Shown here piece by piece: positions 9,921 through 18,188 of a stretch of DNA of 64,000 nucleotides. Within the stretch, counting starts at the first letter, position 1; every line of letters begins with the position of its first letter. The translations under genes were made by a program, and so were the position numbers. The notes under the pieces are model-generated. The model saw only the letters and a program-made list of their open reading frames with translations. It was not told where the DNA came from and ran no database searches. Source of the DNA: an uncultured Bacteroidia bacterium (lineage in GTDB: Bacteria > Bacteroidota > Bacteroidia > Bacteroidales > UBA932); contig CACXPG010000010.1 of NCBI GenBank assembly GCA_902769525.1, positions 1 to 64,000 on the forward strand, in the 5' to 3' direction.

Positions 9921-11393
9921 CTAGGCCAGTATCTGTTCTGCCTTGCTTCTAAGATGCCTCATGTGTAGGCATACTGCTGTTGTCACTATTATTGTAGTGG
10001 CAGCGGCAAGTATTGCGCCCAGGTTCTGCCCAAGTCCCATCATCTGGCCTGATATGAACACGAAGTCGCTGCAGATGAATGTCATGAATATGGCCGGAAT
10101 AATGGACACCAGCCAGTAAGGGCCTTTGCCCAGAGAGTTGCTTCTAAGATACAGGAATACCGTGATGGCCCAGAGGGTGAACACGGCCAGCGTCTGGTTT
10201 GCCCAGGCGAAGTATCTCCACAGGATATCGTAGTTCATCAGGGTTATTGCATAACCTATCGCGAACATAGGGATGCAGATATAGAGTCTCTTGAGAATGC
10301 TTCTTTGCTCCATTCCCATAAAGTCGGCAATGATGAGCCTTGAACTTCTGAAGGCTGTGTCTCCCGATGTGATAGGAGCGGCTACCACTCCTAAAAGCGC
10401 CAGAATTGCTCCGAACTTTCCGAGAGTTGTCTTGGTGATGGTGTTTACGGCCCAGGAGGCGTCATTGCCGTTGTCAGCCAGAGCTGCATTCAAGCCGGCC
10501 AGGCTGTTCTCTATGCTGCCATAGCCTCTGAAGAAAGCCATTGCGGCGGCGGCCCAGATAAGGGCTATTATGCTCTCGGAAATCATTGCTCCGTAGAATA
10601 CGCTGCGGCTTTCCTTGCGGTCCTTCAGACATCTGGCCATCATCGGGCTCTGCGTGGCGTGGAATCCGGAGATTGCTCCGCAGGCTATCGTGATGAACAT
10701 TGTAGGGATAATAGGGAACTTGTCCGCATTTGGCTTGAAATTCTGGAAAGAGGTGAGGTCCGGAATCTTGTAATCGCCGGTGAACAGCACGTATAGGATT
10801 CCCAAAGCCATGAATATCAGCGCAATTCCGAATATCGGATATACGTTGCCGATGATCTTGTCTATAGGAAGAAGCGTTGCAAGTATGTAGTATGCGAATA
10901 CGATGTACAGCCAGATGCTTTTGTCCCATCCTGTCATTGATGCCAGGATTCCGGCAGGCCCCAGCATAAACACTGCTCCCACCATTATCATCATCACCAC
11001 GGCAAAGAGTCTCATCACCTGTTTGGTGGTCATTCCCAGATATCTTCCTATGATTTCAGGAAGACTGGCTCCTTTGTGGTTAAGGCTCATCACTCCGGCT
11101 ACAAAGTCGTGCATTGCGCCCATGAAGATTCCGCCCAGGGTTATCCACAGAAACGCAACCGGGCCGTAGGTTGCTCCCAGCACCGCTCCGAAGATTGGGC
11201 CAAGCCCCGCGATGTTAAGCAGCTGGATCAGGAAGGTCTTCCATCTTGGCATAGGAATGTAGTCCACCCCGTCGAACATTGTCTTTGAAGGAACTTCCTT
11301 GTCGTGACTGATTCCGCACACTTTCTCCAGGAATCTTCCATAAGTGAAATAAGCTATTATCAATGCCGCAAGGCAAATCAGAAATGTAGTCAT
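9921..11393 (-). CDS. cstA: CstA-family carbon starvation transporter
   Basis: Multi-span inner-membrane protein of the CstA family, which imports pyruvate and/or peptides in characterised bacteria. The 490-residue protein has about 12-13 hydrophobic segments and the family signatures GVDYIPMPRWKTFLIQLLNI and GPIFGAVLGATYGPVAFLW near the N-terminus, plus GFHATQSPMMARCL in the middle. It is shorter than E. coli CstA (701 residues) and lacks the long C-terminal part, like the compact CstA forms of many anaerobes. It converges with the Nudix gene (six bases between stops). Confidence 0.88.
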   Translation of the reverse strand: MTTFLICLAALIIAYFTYGRFLEKVCGISHDKEVPSKTMFDGVDYIPMPRWKTFLIQLLNIAGLGPIFGAVLGATYGPVAFLWITLGGIFMGAMHDFVAGVMSLNHKGASLPEIIGRYLGMTTKQVMRLFAVVMMIMVGAVFMLGPAGILASMTGWDKSIWLYIVFAYYILATLLPIDKIIGNVYPIFGIALIFMALGILYVLFTGDYKIPDLTSFQNFKPNADKFPIIPTMFITIACGAISGFHATQSPMMARCLKDRKESRSVFYGAMISESIIALIWAAAAMAFFRGYGSIENSLAGLNAALADNGNDASWAVNTITKTTLGKFGAILALLGVVAAPITSGDTAFRSSRLIIADFMGMEQRSILKRLYICIPMFAIGYAITLMNYDILWRYFAWANQTLAVFTLWAITVFLYLRSNSLGKGPYWLVSIIPAIFMTFICSDFVFISGQMMGLGQNLGAILAAATTIIVTTAVCLHMRHLRSKAEQILA

Positions 11394-11416
11394 ATCGAGA
11401 TTATGATTTTACAGAA

Positions 11417-11424
11417 CAAAAATA
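11417..11424 (-). promoter_or_regulatory. Candidate -7 box for cstA
   Basis: TATTTTTG on the minus strand, 24 nt before the cstA ATG. Confidence 0.4.
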
Positions 11425-11441
11425 GCAATAAAAACGCCCGG

Positions 11442-11470
11442 TTGTATTTCCGCATTTTTCATTACCTTTG
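11442..11470 (+). promoter_or_regulatory. Candidate Bacteroidetes promoter (TTG - 18 - TACCTTTG)
   Basis: TTG at 11442-11444 and TACCTTTG at 11463-11470 are separated by 18 bases, close to the -33/-7 spacing of Bacteroidetes promoters. The -7 box lies 20 nt before the lipoprotein ATG at 11491. Confidence 0.5.
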
Positions 11471-11490
11471 ATAATCAAAAACATTCATCT

Positions 11491-12303
11491 ATGAAAAATG
11501 TTCTTTTATTTGTCTCAGCGATGATGCTGGTTCTCTCTTCCTGCAAGACCAATTCCAATAATTCAGAAACTGTTCAAGACACCGCTGATTCGGTTGCTTT
11601 ACAGCCAGTTGAAGAGCCTGTGGCTCAGGCTCCTGAAAACTCCAAGTACAACCCGAATGACGCCCGCACGTTCGGCGTGGTTGGCCCCGTTCAAGAAGTT
11701 CGCTTCTCAAAAGCTTTGCTTTCTACAACTTCCACCGAAGAGCAGGGAGATCCTTGGCTGGAATCCAATGCACTTGAAATGACATTCGACGAGTATGGAA
11801 GAGTAACTCTGGACGGCCTTGCCGGATGCAAGTATGTGTACGACGAAAACGGCAAGTTCATCAAAGGCTTCTCAGACAAGACGGTGATGGTGCGAGACGA
11901 TAACGGCCGTATCAAAAACTATGCGAACACCAGCATTGAGGGAATAGATGATTATTCAAAGATCAACTTTGACGAATACATAGCCAAGAATTTTGAATAC
12001 GACGAACTCGGCAGAGTTATCAAGGCCACATACAGCGGCTGGGAATGGATGACAGACTATGAGTACGAGTATTTTGGCGGAAATGTCTATCCGACCAAAG
12101 CTACCTATGAAAGCACAGCAGAATCTCTGGTGATAAAGGGCACTGTTACCTACACCTACAAAGAATACGACCAGTACGGCAACTGGACTGAAAGGCAAGT
12201 GGTCTGGGAGGAAGAGACTCGCGACTGCGGCGGAGCAGGCGATCCTGAGATCTCCAAGGACGAATACCTGGAACGCCGCGTAATAAAGTACTATCAGGAA
12301 TAA
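11491..12303 (+). CDS. Predicted lipoprotein with RHS-like YDELGR motifs
   Basis: A 270-residue exported protein of unknown function. The N-terminus (MKNVLLFVSAMMLVLSSC) is a lipoprotein signal with lipobox LSSC. A low-complexity acidic/proline stretch (residues 20-55) leads to a domain with repeated motifs such as FDEYGRVTLDG, YDENGKFIKG and YDELGRVIKA. These resemble the Y-D-x-x-G-R unit of RHS/YD repeats and probably form a beta-rich fold at the cell envelope. There is no toxin domain and no length typical of RHS toxins. The gene is monocistronic. Confidence 0.75.
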   Translation: MKNVLLFVSAMMLVLSSCKTNSNNSETVQDTADSVALQPVEEPVAQAPENSKYNPNDARTFGVVGPVQEVRFSKALLSTTSTEEQGDPWLESNALEMTFDEYGRVTLDGLAGCKYVYDENGKFIKGFSDKTVMVRDDNGRIKNYANTSIEGIDDYSKINFDEYIAKNFEYDELGRVIKATYSGWEWMTDYEYEYFGGNVYPTKATYESTAESLVIKGTVTYTYKEYDQYGNWTERQVVWEEETRDCGGAGDPEISKDEYLERRVIKYYQE

Positions 12304-12315
12304 CCTTATCCTTTT

Positions 12316-12326
12316 CCCCCCCCCCC
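12316..12326 (+). repeat. C11 homopolymer
   Basis: Eleven consecutive C residues, 13 bases after the stop of the lipoprotein gene. It lies outside coding sequence and is not linked to a recognisable promoter. Confidence 0.85.
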
Positions 12327-12410
12327 GCAAAGCAACTTCCTTGCATTCTCCGAGGCTCTTTGTTGTATAATCGCAGAAGAAAGAAGCAATAGCCTTTGCA
12401 AGGCAAGTAT

Positions 12411-12447
12411 CTGATATTTAATGATATATGACTTTTCTGGTGCGGAA
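12411..12447 (+). repeat. Dispersed repeat, copy 1 (partner at 14635-14671)
   Basis: A 37-base block beginning CTGATATTTAA and containing ACTTTTCT and GTGCG, matching the block at 14635-14671 at about 32 positions in the same orientation. It lies in the otherwise featureless 12304-12558 gap. With the second copy it brackets the unknown exported protein and the RAYT transposase. Confidence 0.7.
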
Positions 12448-12558
12448 AGAGAAGCACTATAAAATTCATAATGTACTGATAAACAGAGGCTTTGCGTGCA
12501 GGGGCTTATCTTGCTGGTATGATGTTTGCATAAGAATCAAATAGCTATATTCATCGAT

Positions 12559-13338
12559 ATGTTAAAGAATACAATTAAAGTCACAATCTTTATCGTGATG
12601 ATATTGATGACCAAAGGACTGTTAGCACAAGATGCTGATATTGTTGATTCTTTGAATGTCATTTCAATAGAAGATTTAGACGGAAAGGTAATAGATGATT
12701 ATCTTGATGCTGTAAAGCATATCAAGCACAACAACTTTGGAAAGTTCCAGACAACTTACAAGGTGTTTTACGGTAGTGAAAAGCAGACTCCTGACAAGAC
12801 GGGCAATACCTGTTTTGTCTATAAGCTCGGAAGCAATGGAGGTGTTCATCCGGCAATATCTTATCCGCTGTCTCCTGACTATGACTCCACGGCAACTAGG
12901 TTAAGTGCTTGGAACGTATGGCTGGCAGGACATACATTGTACTATCTGGATATGCCGAACAAGAAATTCAAAGAAAAACATAAGGATCTTGAACTCCTGC
13001 TTCACAAGGAAAAGGAAGGAGAATACATACTGTTTACGGTATTTGACAGAAGATACCAGAGAAAAGATGAGACGACTATTAAATACAATCCTAAAGTTAA
13101 ACAGGTTGTTGAAATTACACGAGTCATTGAGAATTCAGCTTTCCTGTATATCTCTTTTGCTTCAATTAAAACAACTCTAAAACTTGCCAGGTCCGGGAGA
13201 ATGTTGTTGCCGGAAACAATATCTACGCAAATAATCACTCAACAGGGAAGCATCATTGAAATTGAAAATACGGATCTAGTCTACACAGATGTCTCTCCTA
13301 AGGAATACAAAAGTCTTAAGAAAGCCGGTGTCTGGTAA
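12559..13338 (+). CDS. Secreted protein of unknown function
   Basis: A 259-residue protein. The frame is also open from a TTG at 12526, but the ATG at 12559 gives a clean signal peptide (MLKNTIKVTIFIVMILMTKG, then LLAQ) with a likely cut after LLAQ. The mature part is mixed alpha/beta with aromatic residues and no recognised motif. The pattern TTYKVFYGSEK ... TCFVYKLGS ... LYYLDMPNKKFKEK resembles small periplasmic or outer-membrane-associated proteins. Base composition is somewhat AT-richer than in the flanking housekeeping genes. It lies next to the RAYT repeat cluster, so it may be an accessory gene. Confidence 0.7.
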   Translation: MLKNTIKVTIFIVMILMTKGLLAQDADIVDSLNVISIEDLDGKVIDDYLDAVKHIKHNNFGKFQTTYKVFYGSEKQTPDKTGNTCFVYKLGSNGGVHPAISYPLSPDYDSTATRLSAWNVWLAGHTLYYLDMPNKKFKEKHKDLELLLHKEKEGEYILFTVFDRRYQRKDETTIKYNPKVKQVVEITRVIENSAFLYISFASIKTTLKLARSGRMLLPETISTQIITQQGSIIEIENTDLVYTDVSPKEYKSLKKAGVW

Positions 13339-13346
13339 TAAGTGAG

Positions 13347-13378
13347 AACTCTCTTCGGATTCCGTCGGGCTGACGCCT
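13347..13378 (+). repeat. REP-like repeat with CGTC/GACG hairpin, copy A
   Basis: The block CTCTTCGGATTCCGTCGGG is followed by CTGACGCC. Its second half folds as CGTC-GGGCT-GACG (13363-13375). Nearly the same block, CTCTCCGGATTCCGTCGGGC, recurs at 14986-15010, and a shorter CTCTCCGGATTCCG at 14944-14957. All are near the RAYT gene. Confidence 0.6.
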
Positions 13379-13478
13379 TTTTGCTTTTATAGGCGAGTTT
13401 GTTTCCCAGGACTATGAGGGCGCTCCCGAAATCGGTTTGTTTGAAGAGTCTTCAGCGATGTTAGTTTGAAGATTTCTT

Positions 13479-13520
13479 GGCAATGAGTTTGCCTCAGGCT
13501 TGTTTGGGTGCCCTCAGCGA
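13479..13520 (+). repeat. RAYT-flanking repeat, downstream copy
   Basis: GGCAATGAGTTTGCCTCAGG (with the hairpin GGCAA/TTGCC at 13479-13493) is followed by CTTGTTT and CTCAGCGA. A related block beginning GAGTTTGCTTGCAGACTTG and ending CTCAGCGA is at 14713-14756, on the other side of the transposase in the same orientation. Two further TCAGCGA-ending segments lie in 13393-13460. Confidence 0.55.
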
Positions 13521-13533
13521 CTATTATACGAAG

Positions 13534-14478
13534 TCAGTCATCTTCTTGGATATCATATTCAGTTCCAGTATTGGAGTTGATGGCTATCATGGCATTCTTT
13601 AAGCTTCCGTACAAACTTATTATCAGGTCATAGTTTATAGGATTGTAGGAACGGAGAATCAAATCACGGAGTTGCAAAGCCTCTCGCTTATTCAGTAGTT
13701 GAAATAGATGTTTCAGCATAGGGTAACTTAAGCTTTTTCCCCGTGAACAAAGTGCTTTGATTTGTCTGACAGCTTGCCTCATACATGATCTTGCGGAAGG
13801 TAAGCTTAAAGTCTCCGAAAATGGATTAGATGAGTAGCCAAAGGCTAGAAGATTCCAGGCATACTTTTCTGCCTTGCTGCATTTATGAGCTTCAACAGGA
13901 TTGTTGAAGATATAAGCTATGCAGGTCCTAATGAATTTTACCTGATACTTCTCTGCCCTGCCAAATCGCTTGCTGAACAAAGGGCCTGTCTTTCCATATT
14001 CTTTGTTGTAGGACTTTGCAAACGGAATTGTATAATCTTGAACAAGGGATGACAATGCTTTGGCATTAGCCTTGACCAATAAATGTAAGTGATTGTCCAT
14101 TAGGCATAAAGCGGATATTTCAACCTTAGACTTCAATGCTGTTGTATGAAGTATAGATATAAAAACAAGAGCATCTATCCAAGAGTGAAAAATCTTCTCT
14201 TTGTTTACGCTTCGTTGATAAACGTGGTAGAAAGATGGCTCGGAATCGATTTCCCGAATATCGTCCAGACAGAGGTTACCAGTTTGCATTTCCACTTCAG
14301 GATATTTGGTGATAAATTCTGCATCAGAAACCGAATGCAATTCAGTTCTAGATCTCTTGCTGGCATTGGAAACTAATTTTTCCCTTTGGATATAATTGTA
14401 GTTTGGGCAGTTGTTCACCCTGTCCATTAAGCCTGATGATATTTTGTCCGGATTGGAGATAAGAGTTCTTCCCTTCAT
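13534..14478 (-). CDS. REP-associated tyrosine transposase (RAYT), Y1/IS200-like fold
   Basis: The 314-residue protein has the RAYT/TnpA_REP signature: YHVYQRSVNKEKIFHS near residue 85, the HUH metal-binding motif in LMDNHLHLLVKA, and the helix with the catalytic tyrosine, LVQDYTIPFAKSYNKEYGKT, followed by GPLFSKRFGR. These single-strand endonucleases cut at the foot of REP hairpins and are usually single-copy domesticated genes rather than true insertion sequences. The first 80 residues and the C-terminal 110 residues are not part of the catalytic core. Repeats with small hairpins flank the gene on both sides, as expected for a RAYT locus. Confidence 0.85.
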   Translation of the reverse strand: MKGRTLISNPDKISSGLMDRVNNCPNYNYIQREKLVSNASKRSRTELHSVSDAEFITKYPEVEMQTGNLCLDDIREIDSEPSFYHVYQRSVNKEKIFHSWIDALVFISILHTTALKSKVEISALCLMDNHLHLLVKANAKALSSLVQDYTIPFAKSYNKEYGKTGPLFSKRFGRAEKYQVKFIRTCIAYIFNNPVEAHKCSKAEKYAWNLLAFGYSSNPFSETLSLPSARSCMRQAVRQIKALCSRGKSLSYPMLKHLFQLLNKREALQLRDLILRSYNPINYDLIISLYGSLKNAMIAINSNTGTEYDIQEDD

Positions 14479-14506
14479 ATTCGCCCCTTCTTAAATATAT
14501 ACTCAA

Positions 14507-14514
14507 CAAATGTA
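14507..14514 (-). promoter_or_regulatory. Candidate -7 box for the RAYT gene
   Basis: TACATTTG on the minus strand, 28 nt before the RAYT ATG. Confidence 0.4.
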
Positions 14515-14634
14515 AGCGATTGAGTGTTAATAAACAAGTGATTGAGTTCAAATTCTTTCTTGCAAGGCAAGCGAGAGGCTGAAATCCAGGCTGCATAGCA
14601 AGTGCGCGTCAAAATCTGGCTGCAAGATAAAAAC

Positions 14635-14690
14635 CTGATATTTAACAATATATTACTTTTCTAGTGCGTAACCTCAATCACTAGAAAAGT
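14635..14690 (+). repeat. Dispersed repeat, copy 2, with 12-bp perfect inverted repeat
   Basis: The 37-base block shared with 12411-12447 is followed by a mirror arm: ACTTTTCTAGTG (14655-14666) pairs perfectly with CACTAGAAAAGT (14679-14690) across a 12-base loop. Copy 1 lacks the full arm. The structure may be a transposase substrate, a terminator, or both. The 14479-15107 stretch holds only repeats of this sort and the candidate blocks at 14713-14756, 14944-14957 and 14986-15010. I see no convincing gene in it. Confidence 0.65.
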
Positions 14691-14712
14691 TGTAATTGGT
14701 TGACCGTTAGGG

Positions 14713-14756
14713 AGTTTGCTTGCAGACTTGTTTTTGATGGCTCAGCGATATATTTG
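14713..14756 (+). repeat. RAYT-flanking repeat, upstream copy
   Basis: GAGTTTGCTTGCAGACTTG and CTCAGCGA are shared in order with 13485-13520 on the opposite side of the RAYT gene, same orientation. The copies are imperfect. Confidence 0.5.
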
Positions 14757-14985
14757 CCTGCAGGCGTGTTAGGGCGGTTTTTTTGCTCAGAGGATTATGC
14801 TCGGCTTCGCGTACGCATTCCATTGCCGCTTGACGAAGGTGCCCTTGCAAAGATGTGGTAATGGAAGTCTTAATGTTATGATGTAAGCCACAAGCCCAGC
14901 TCATGAAGTCTTTTCTGCACAGATTCCACAAGTGCAATCCAATCTCTCCGGATTCCGCAAGCGTAATCCAGTGTGATTAATCCCA

Positions 14986-15046
14986 TCTCTCCGGATTCCG
15001 TCGGGCTGGCTCCCTCTGGCATCCCTGCCCGCCTGCGGCGGGGCAG
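14986..15046 (+). repeat. REP-like repeat, copy B, with adjoining GC-rich hairpin
   Basis: CTCTCCGGATTCCGTCGGGC repeats the block at 13347-13370. Downstream, CTGCCCGCC (15025-15033) pairs with GGCGGGGCAG (15037-15046) with one bulged G, giving a strong hairpin. A half-copy of the first block lies at 14944-14957. Confidence 0.6.
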
Positions 15047-15060
15047 TCCAATCTGTCAAT

Positions 15061-15092
15061 AAAAAACGCGCTCAAGCAAGCTTGGCGCGTTT
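15061..15092 (-). terminator. Rho-independent terminator after tRNA-Ser
   Basis: On the minus strand AAACGCGC and GCGCGTTT form an 8-bp stem around a 13-base loop, followed by a T-tract. It lies 16 bases after the tRNA 3' end. Confidence 0.8.
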
Positions 15093-15107
15093 CCTATTTC
15101 CATCTTG

Positions 15108-15194
15108 CGGAGAGATAGGGATTCGAACCCTAGTGACGGTTACCCGCCAACCCGCCCTCCAAACGGGCGCTTTCGACCACTCAGCCATCTCTCC
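15108..15194 (-). tRNA. tRNA-Ser (anticodon GGA)
   Basis: The minus strand folds as a tRNA with acceptor stem GGAGAGA/TCTCTCC, a D arm GGCTGAGTGGTCGAAAGC, an anticodon stem CCCGT/GCGGG around TTGGAGG with anticodon GGA, a long variable arm typical of serine tRNAs, and the T arm TAGGG-TTCGAAT-CCCTA. The discriminator base is G and CCA is not encoded, which fits the presence of a CCA-adding enzyme at 24765-26591. It reads UCC and UCU codons. Confidence 0.95.
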
Positions 15195-15365
15195 TGGAGG
15201 TTTGTTTGGAAGGGCGAATATAGTATATTTTTTGTTACATTGTTACGGTATCGCGAAAAAAAGTTATTAATAATATAAAATGCTGTTAGTTTGGGCATTG
15301 TGAATATTGTTTACAACTTGTTGATTTCTTTGTTTGACATGTTGGGTTGCCCCGCTTTTTATTCT

Positions 15366-15373
15366 TACATTTG
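15366..15373 (+). promoter_or_regulatory. Candidate -7 box for nrdD-nrdG
   Basis: TACATTTG, a TAnnTTTG match, 80 nt before the nrdD ATG. A TTTG lies farther upstream at 15333-15336. The leader between is AT-rich and shows no obvious NrdR-type or FNR-type palindrome. Confidence 0.45.
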
Positions 15374-15453
15374 TGTTGCGCAATTGCCCTCGGGCTGTTG
15401 TGGCTTTTTTACTCAAACCTAGATTTAATTACAAGATATTTAAGAACTTATTT

Positions 15454-17649
15454 ATGTCAGCCAGTCAGATTTCTATTGTAAAGAGGGACGGAAAACAGGA
15501 ACTGTTTTCAATCGAGAAGATTAAGAACGCAATTAGAAAGGCTTTCCTTGCAACTGGAGGTTATGCCTCAGAAGAAGACTTGACCATTATTCTGTCGCAC
15601 GTGGCCATCCGCAACGGGATGAGCGTAGAGGAGATTCAGGACCAGGTTGAAATTGCACTGATGAAGGAGAAATACTATCAGATTGCAAAGAACTATATGC
15701 TCTACCGCCAGAGGCATATGGAGGACCGTGATGTTAGGGAGCGTATGGATTTTCTTGCAAACTACTGCAGTGCAAAAAACGCGGCAACCGGAAGCAAGTA
15801 TGACGCCAACGCCAACGTTGAGCACAAGAATATAGCAACCCTGATCGGAGAGATTCCGAAGGCCGGTTTCATCCGCCTGAACAGGCGTCTTCTGACAGAC
15901 CGTCTGAAGAACATGTACGGCAAGGACTTTGCGGACAAGTATCTCAAGCTGCTGTCTCAGCATTTCATCTACAAGAACGACGAGACTTCCCTGGCTAACT
16001 ACTGCGCCAGCATCACGATGTATCCTTGGCTTCTGAACGGAACCCTTAGCATCGGCGGCAACTCCACAAAGCCTACTAACCTGAAGAGCTTCTGCGGCGG
16101 TTTCGTGAACCTGGTGTTCATTGTTTCCTCTATGCTCAGCGGCGCCTGCGCAACTCCTGAGTTTCTGATGTACATGAACTACTTCCTCCAGAAGGAGTAC
16201 GGAGAAGACTACTACAAGAGGGGAGACCAGATTGTGGACCTGTCCATCAAGCAGAGGACAATCAAGAAGGTGATCACCGACTGCTTCGAGCAGGTTGTAT
16301 ATTCAATCAACCAGCCGACCGGTGCAAGAAACTTCCAGGCCGTGTTCTGGAATGTGGCATACTATGACAGGTACTACTTCGAGAGCCTGTTCGGAGAGTT
16401 CCGCTTCCCTGACGGAAGCGCTCCTCACTGGGAGAGCCTTTCCTGGCTGCAGAAACTGTTCATGAAGTGGTTCAATGCAGAGAGGCTGAAGACTCCTCTT
16501 ACCTTCCCTGTCGAGACAATGGCTCTGCTCACAGAGAACGGAGACGTAAAGGACAAGGAGTGGGGAGATTTCACCGCCCAGATGTATGCTGAGGGACACT
16601 CTTTCTTCACTTACCTGTCTGATAACGCAGATTCGCTTTCAAGCTGCTGCCGCCTCAGGAACGAGATCCAGGACAACGGTTTCAGCTATACCCTTGGAGC
16701 CGGCGGAGTTTCCACCGGAAGCAAGAGTGTGCTCACCATCAACCTTAACCGCTGCATCCAGTATGCCATAAAGCACAAGATGGACTACATGGAGTTCCTG
16801 GGCGAAGTGATCGACCTGGTCCACAAGGTTCAGCTGGCTTACAACGAGAATCTGAAGGACCTTCAGGCAAAGGGTATGCTTCCTCTGTTCGATGCAGGTT
16901 ATATCAACATCGGAAGACAGTATCTGACAGTCGGAATCAACGGTCTGGTAGAGGCTGCGGAATTCCTCGGCTACAAGATCGACGACAACCCTGAGTACGC
17001 ACATTACGTACAGGAAGTGCTCGGACTCGTGGAGAAATACAACAAGAAGTACCGCACAAAGGAGAACATGTTCAACTGCGAGATGATTCCTGCAGAGAAC
17101 GTGGGCGTAAAGCACGCCAAGTGGGACAAGGAAGACGGATACTTCGTTCCGAGAGAATGCTACAATAGCTATTTCTACATCGTTGAGGACAAGACTCTGA
17201 ACATCGTGGACAAGTTCAAGCTCCACGGCAAGAAGTACATCGAGCATCTTACCGGAGGTTCCGCCCTCCACATGAACCTGGAGGAGCACCTGTCACAGGC
17301 ACAATACCGCCAGCTTCTGAGAGTGGCTGCCAAGGAAGGCTGCAACTACTTCACCTTCAACATTCCAAACACCATCTGCAACGACTGCGGCCACATAGAC
17401 AAGCGCTACCTGAAGGAGTGCCCTCACTGCCACAGCACCAACGTGGACTACCTGACCCGTATCATCGGCTACATGAAGAGAGTCAGCAACTTCTCTGCCG
17501 CAAGACAGAAAGAGGCTGCCCGCAGGTACTACGCTACAGACCACGGCGAGATATCTACCGCCCTCACTATGGAAGATGTCCAGAAGATGGAGCAGACCGC
17601 CCAGGCAGAGCAGGTAGCCAAGGAAGAGAAGGCTCACGTAGAGGTTTAA
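15454..17649 (+). CDS. nrdD: Anaerobic (class III) ribonucleoside-triphosphate reductase
   Basis: Oxygen-sensitive glycyl-radical enzyme that reduces ribonucleoside triphosphates to deoxy forms, supplying DNA precursors without oxygen. The 731-residue protein starts at the ATG at 15454; the in-frame upstream extension has no similarity to the family. An ATP-cone domain fills residues 1-95 (ISIVKRDGKQELFSIEKIK). Near the C-terminus the zinc site has two pairs, CNDC and CPHC, followed by the glycyl-radical region RIIGYMKRVSNFSAARQ with the radical glycine at about residue 672. The tail after it is unusually charged. nrdG follows 50 bases downstream. Confidence 0.96.
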   Translation: MSASQISIVKRDGKQELFSIEKIKNAIRKAFLATGGYASEEDLTIILSHVAIRNGMSVEEIQDQVEIALMKEKYYQIAKNYMLYRQRHMEDRDVRERMDFLANYCSAKNAATGSKYDANANVEHKNIATLIGEIPKAGFIRLNRRLLTDRLKNMYGKDFADKYLKLLSQHFIYKNDETSLANYCASITMYPWLLNGTLSIGGNSTKPTNLKSFCGGFVNLVFIVSSMLSGACATPEFLMYMNYFLQKEYGEDYYKRGDQIVDLSIKQRTIKKVITDCFEQVVYSINQPTGARNFQAVFWNVAYYDRYYFESLFGEFRFPDGSAPHWESLSWLQKLFMKWFNAERLKTPLTFPVETMALLTENGDVKDKEWGDFTAQMYAEGHSFFTYLSDNADSLSSCCRLRNEIQDNGFSYTLGAGGVSTGSKSVLTINLNRCIQYAIKHKMDYMEFLGEVIDLVHKVQLAYNENLKDLQAKGMLPLFDAGYINIGRQYLTVGINGLVEAAEFLGYKIDDNPEYAHYVQEVLGLVEKYNKKYRTKENMFNCEMIPAENVGVKHAKWDKEDGYFVPRECYNSYFYIVEDKTLNIVDKFKLHGKKYIEHLTGGSALHMNLEEHLSQAQYRQLLRVAAKEGCNYFTFNIPNTICNDCGHIDKRYLKECPHCHSTNVDYLTRIIGYMKRVSNFSAARQKEAARRYYATDHGEISTALTMEDVQKMEQTAQAEQVAKEEKAHVEV

Positions 17650-17699
17650 GGAGAAAGGCTGTTTTGAGAGATCAAGGCAGCCTTTAATTTTTCCGTAAA

Positions 17700-18170
17700 G
17701 TGATCAAGTGCTATAATTTTGATATTGTCTGTCAGGAGATTCCTGACCAGATAACCCTTGCACTCAATATATCGGGTTGTCCTAACCATTGCGTGGGCTG
17801 TCACAGCCCGTGGCTCTGGAGGGATGAAGGTGTGCCTCTGGACGAGCATTTCCTTTCTCTTCTGATAGGCAAGTATTCTTCAGGCATCACTTGCGTGTGC
17901 TTTATGGGAGGAGACCAGGCCCCAGCGCAGGTGAATTCTCTGGCTGCGTTTGTAAAGTCCAAATACGGGCAGCTGAAGACCGCCTGGTATTCCGGGAACG
18001 AGCAAATCCCCGGCAGTATCTCTGTCAAGAACTTCGACTATATTAAAATCGGCCCCTATATCGCCGAGAAGGGCGGGTTGAGAAGTGCAACCACCAACCA
18101 GAAGTTCTACATCGTTGAAAAGGACGGAACTCTCACCCAGTACCATTTTTCTCCCAAAAACAGTTTTTGA
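17700..18170 (+). CDS. nrdG: Anaerobic ribonucleotide reductase activating protein (radical SAM)
   Basis: Activase that uses S-adenosylmethionine and a 4Fe-4S cluster to create the glycyl radical on NrdD. The 156-residue protein has the cluster motif C27-x3-C31-x2-C34 in SGCPNHCVGCHSPWLW and the following GG(D/E)-type segment CVCFMGGDQAP. The start is GTG at 17700; homologues begin with the same (M)xxYNxDIVxQEIP sequence, so no earlier start is needed. In the same direction as nrdD and surely co-transcribed with it. Confidence 0.94.
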   Translation: MIKCYNFDIVCQEIPDQITLALNISGCPNHCVGCHSPWLWRDEGVPLDEHFLSLLIGKYSSGITCVCFMGGDQAPAQVNSLAAFVKSKYGQLKTAWYSGNEQIPGSISVKNFDYIKIGPYIAEKGGLRSATTNQKFYIVEKDGTLTQYHFSPKNSF

Positions 18171-18188
18171 CAACTAAAGAAGCCGAAT

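Noticed and set aside
14707..14937. 76-codon minus-strand frame in the RAYT repeat region
   Set aside because: It lies wholly within repeat-rich DNA, covers one of the REP-like blocks, has no -7 box close by, and its composition (many His, Gln, Ser) is not that of a folded protein. I treat it as chance.
15334..15453. N-terminal extension of nrdD
   Set aside because: The 40 extra residues contain the candidate -7 box and bear no similarity to the ATP-cone domain, which begins right after the ATG at 15454.
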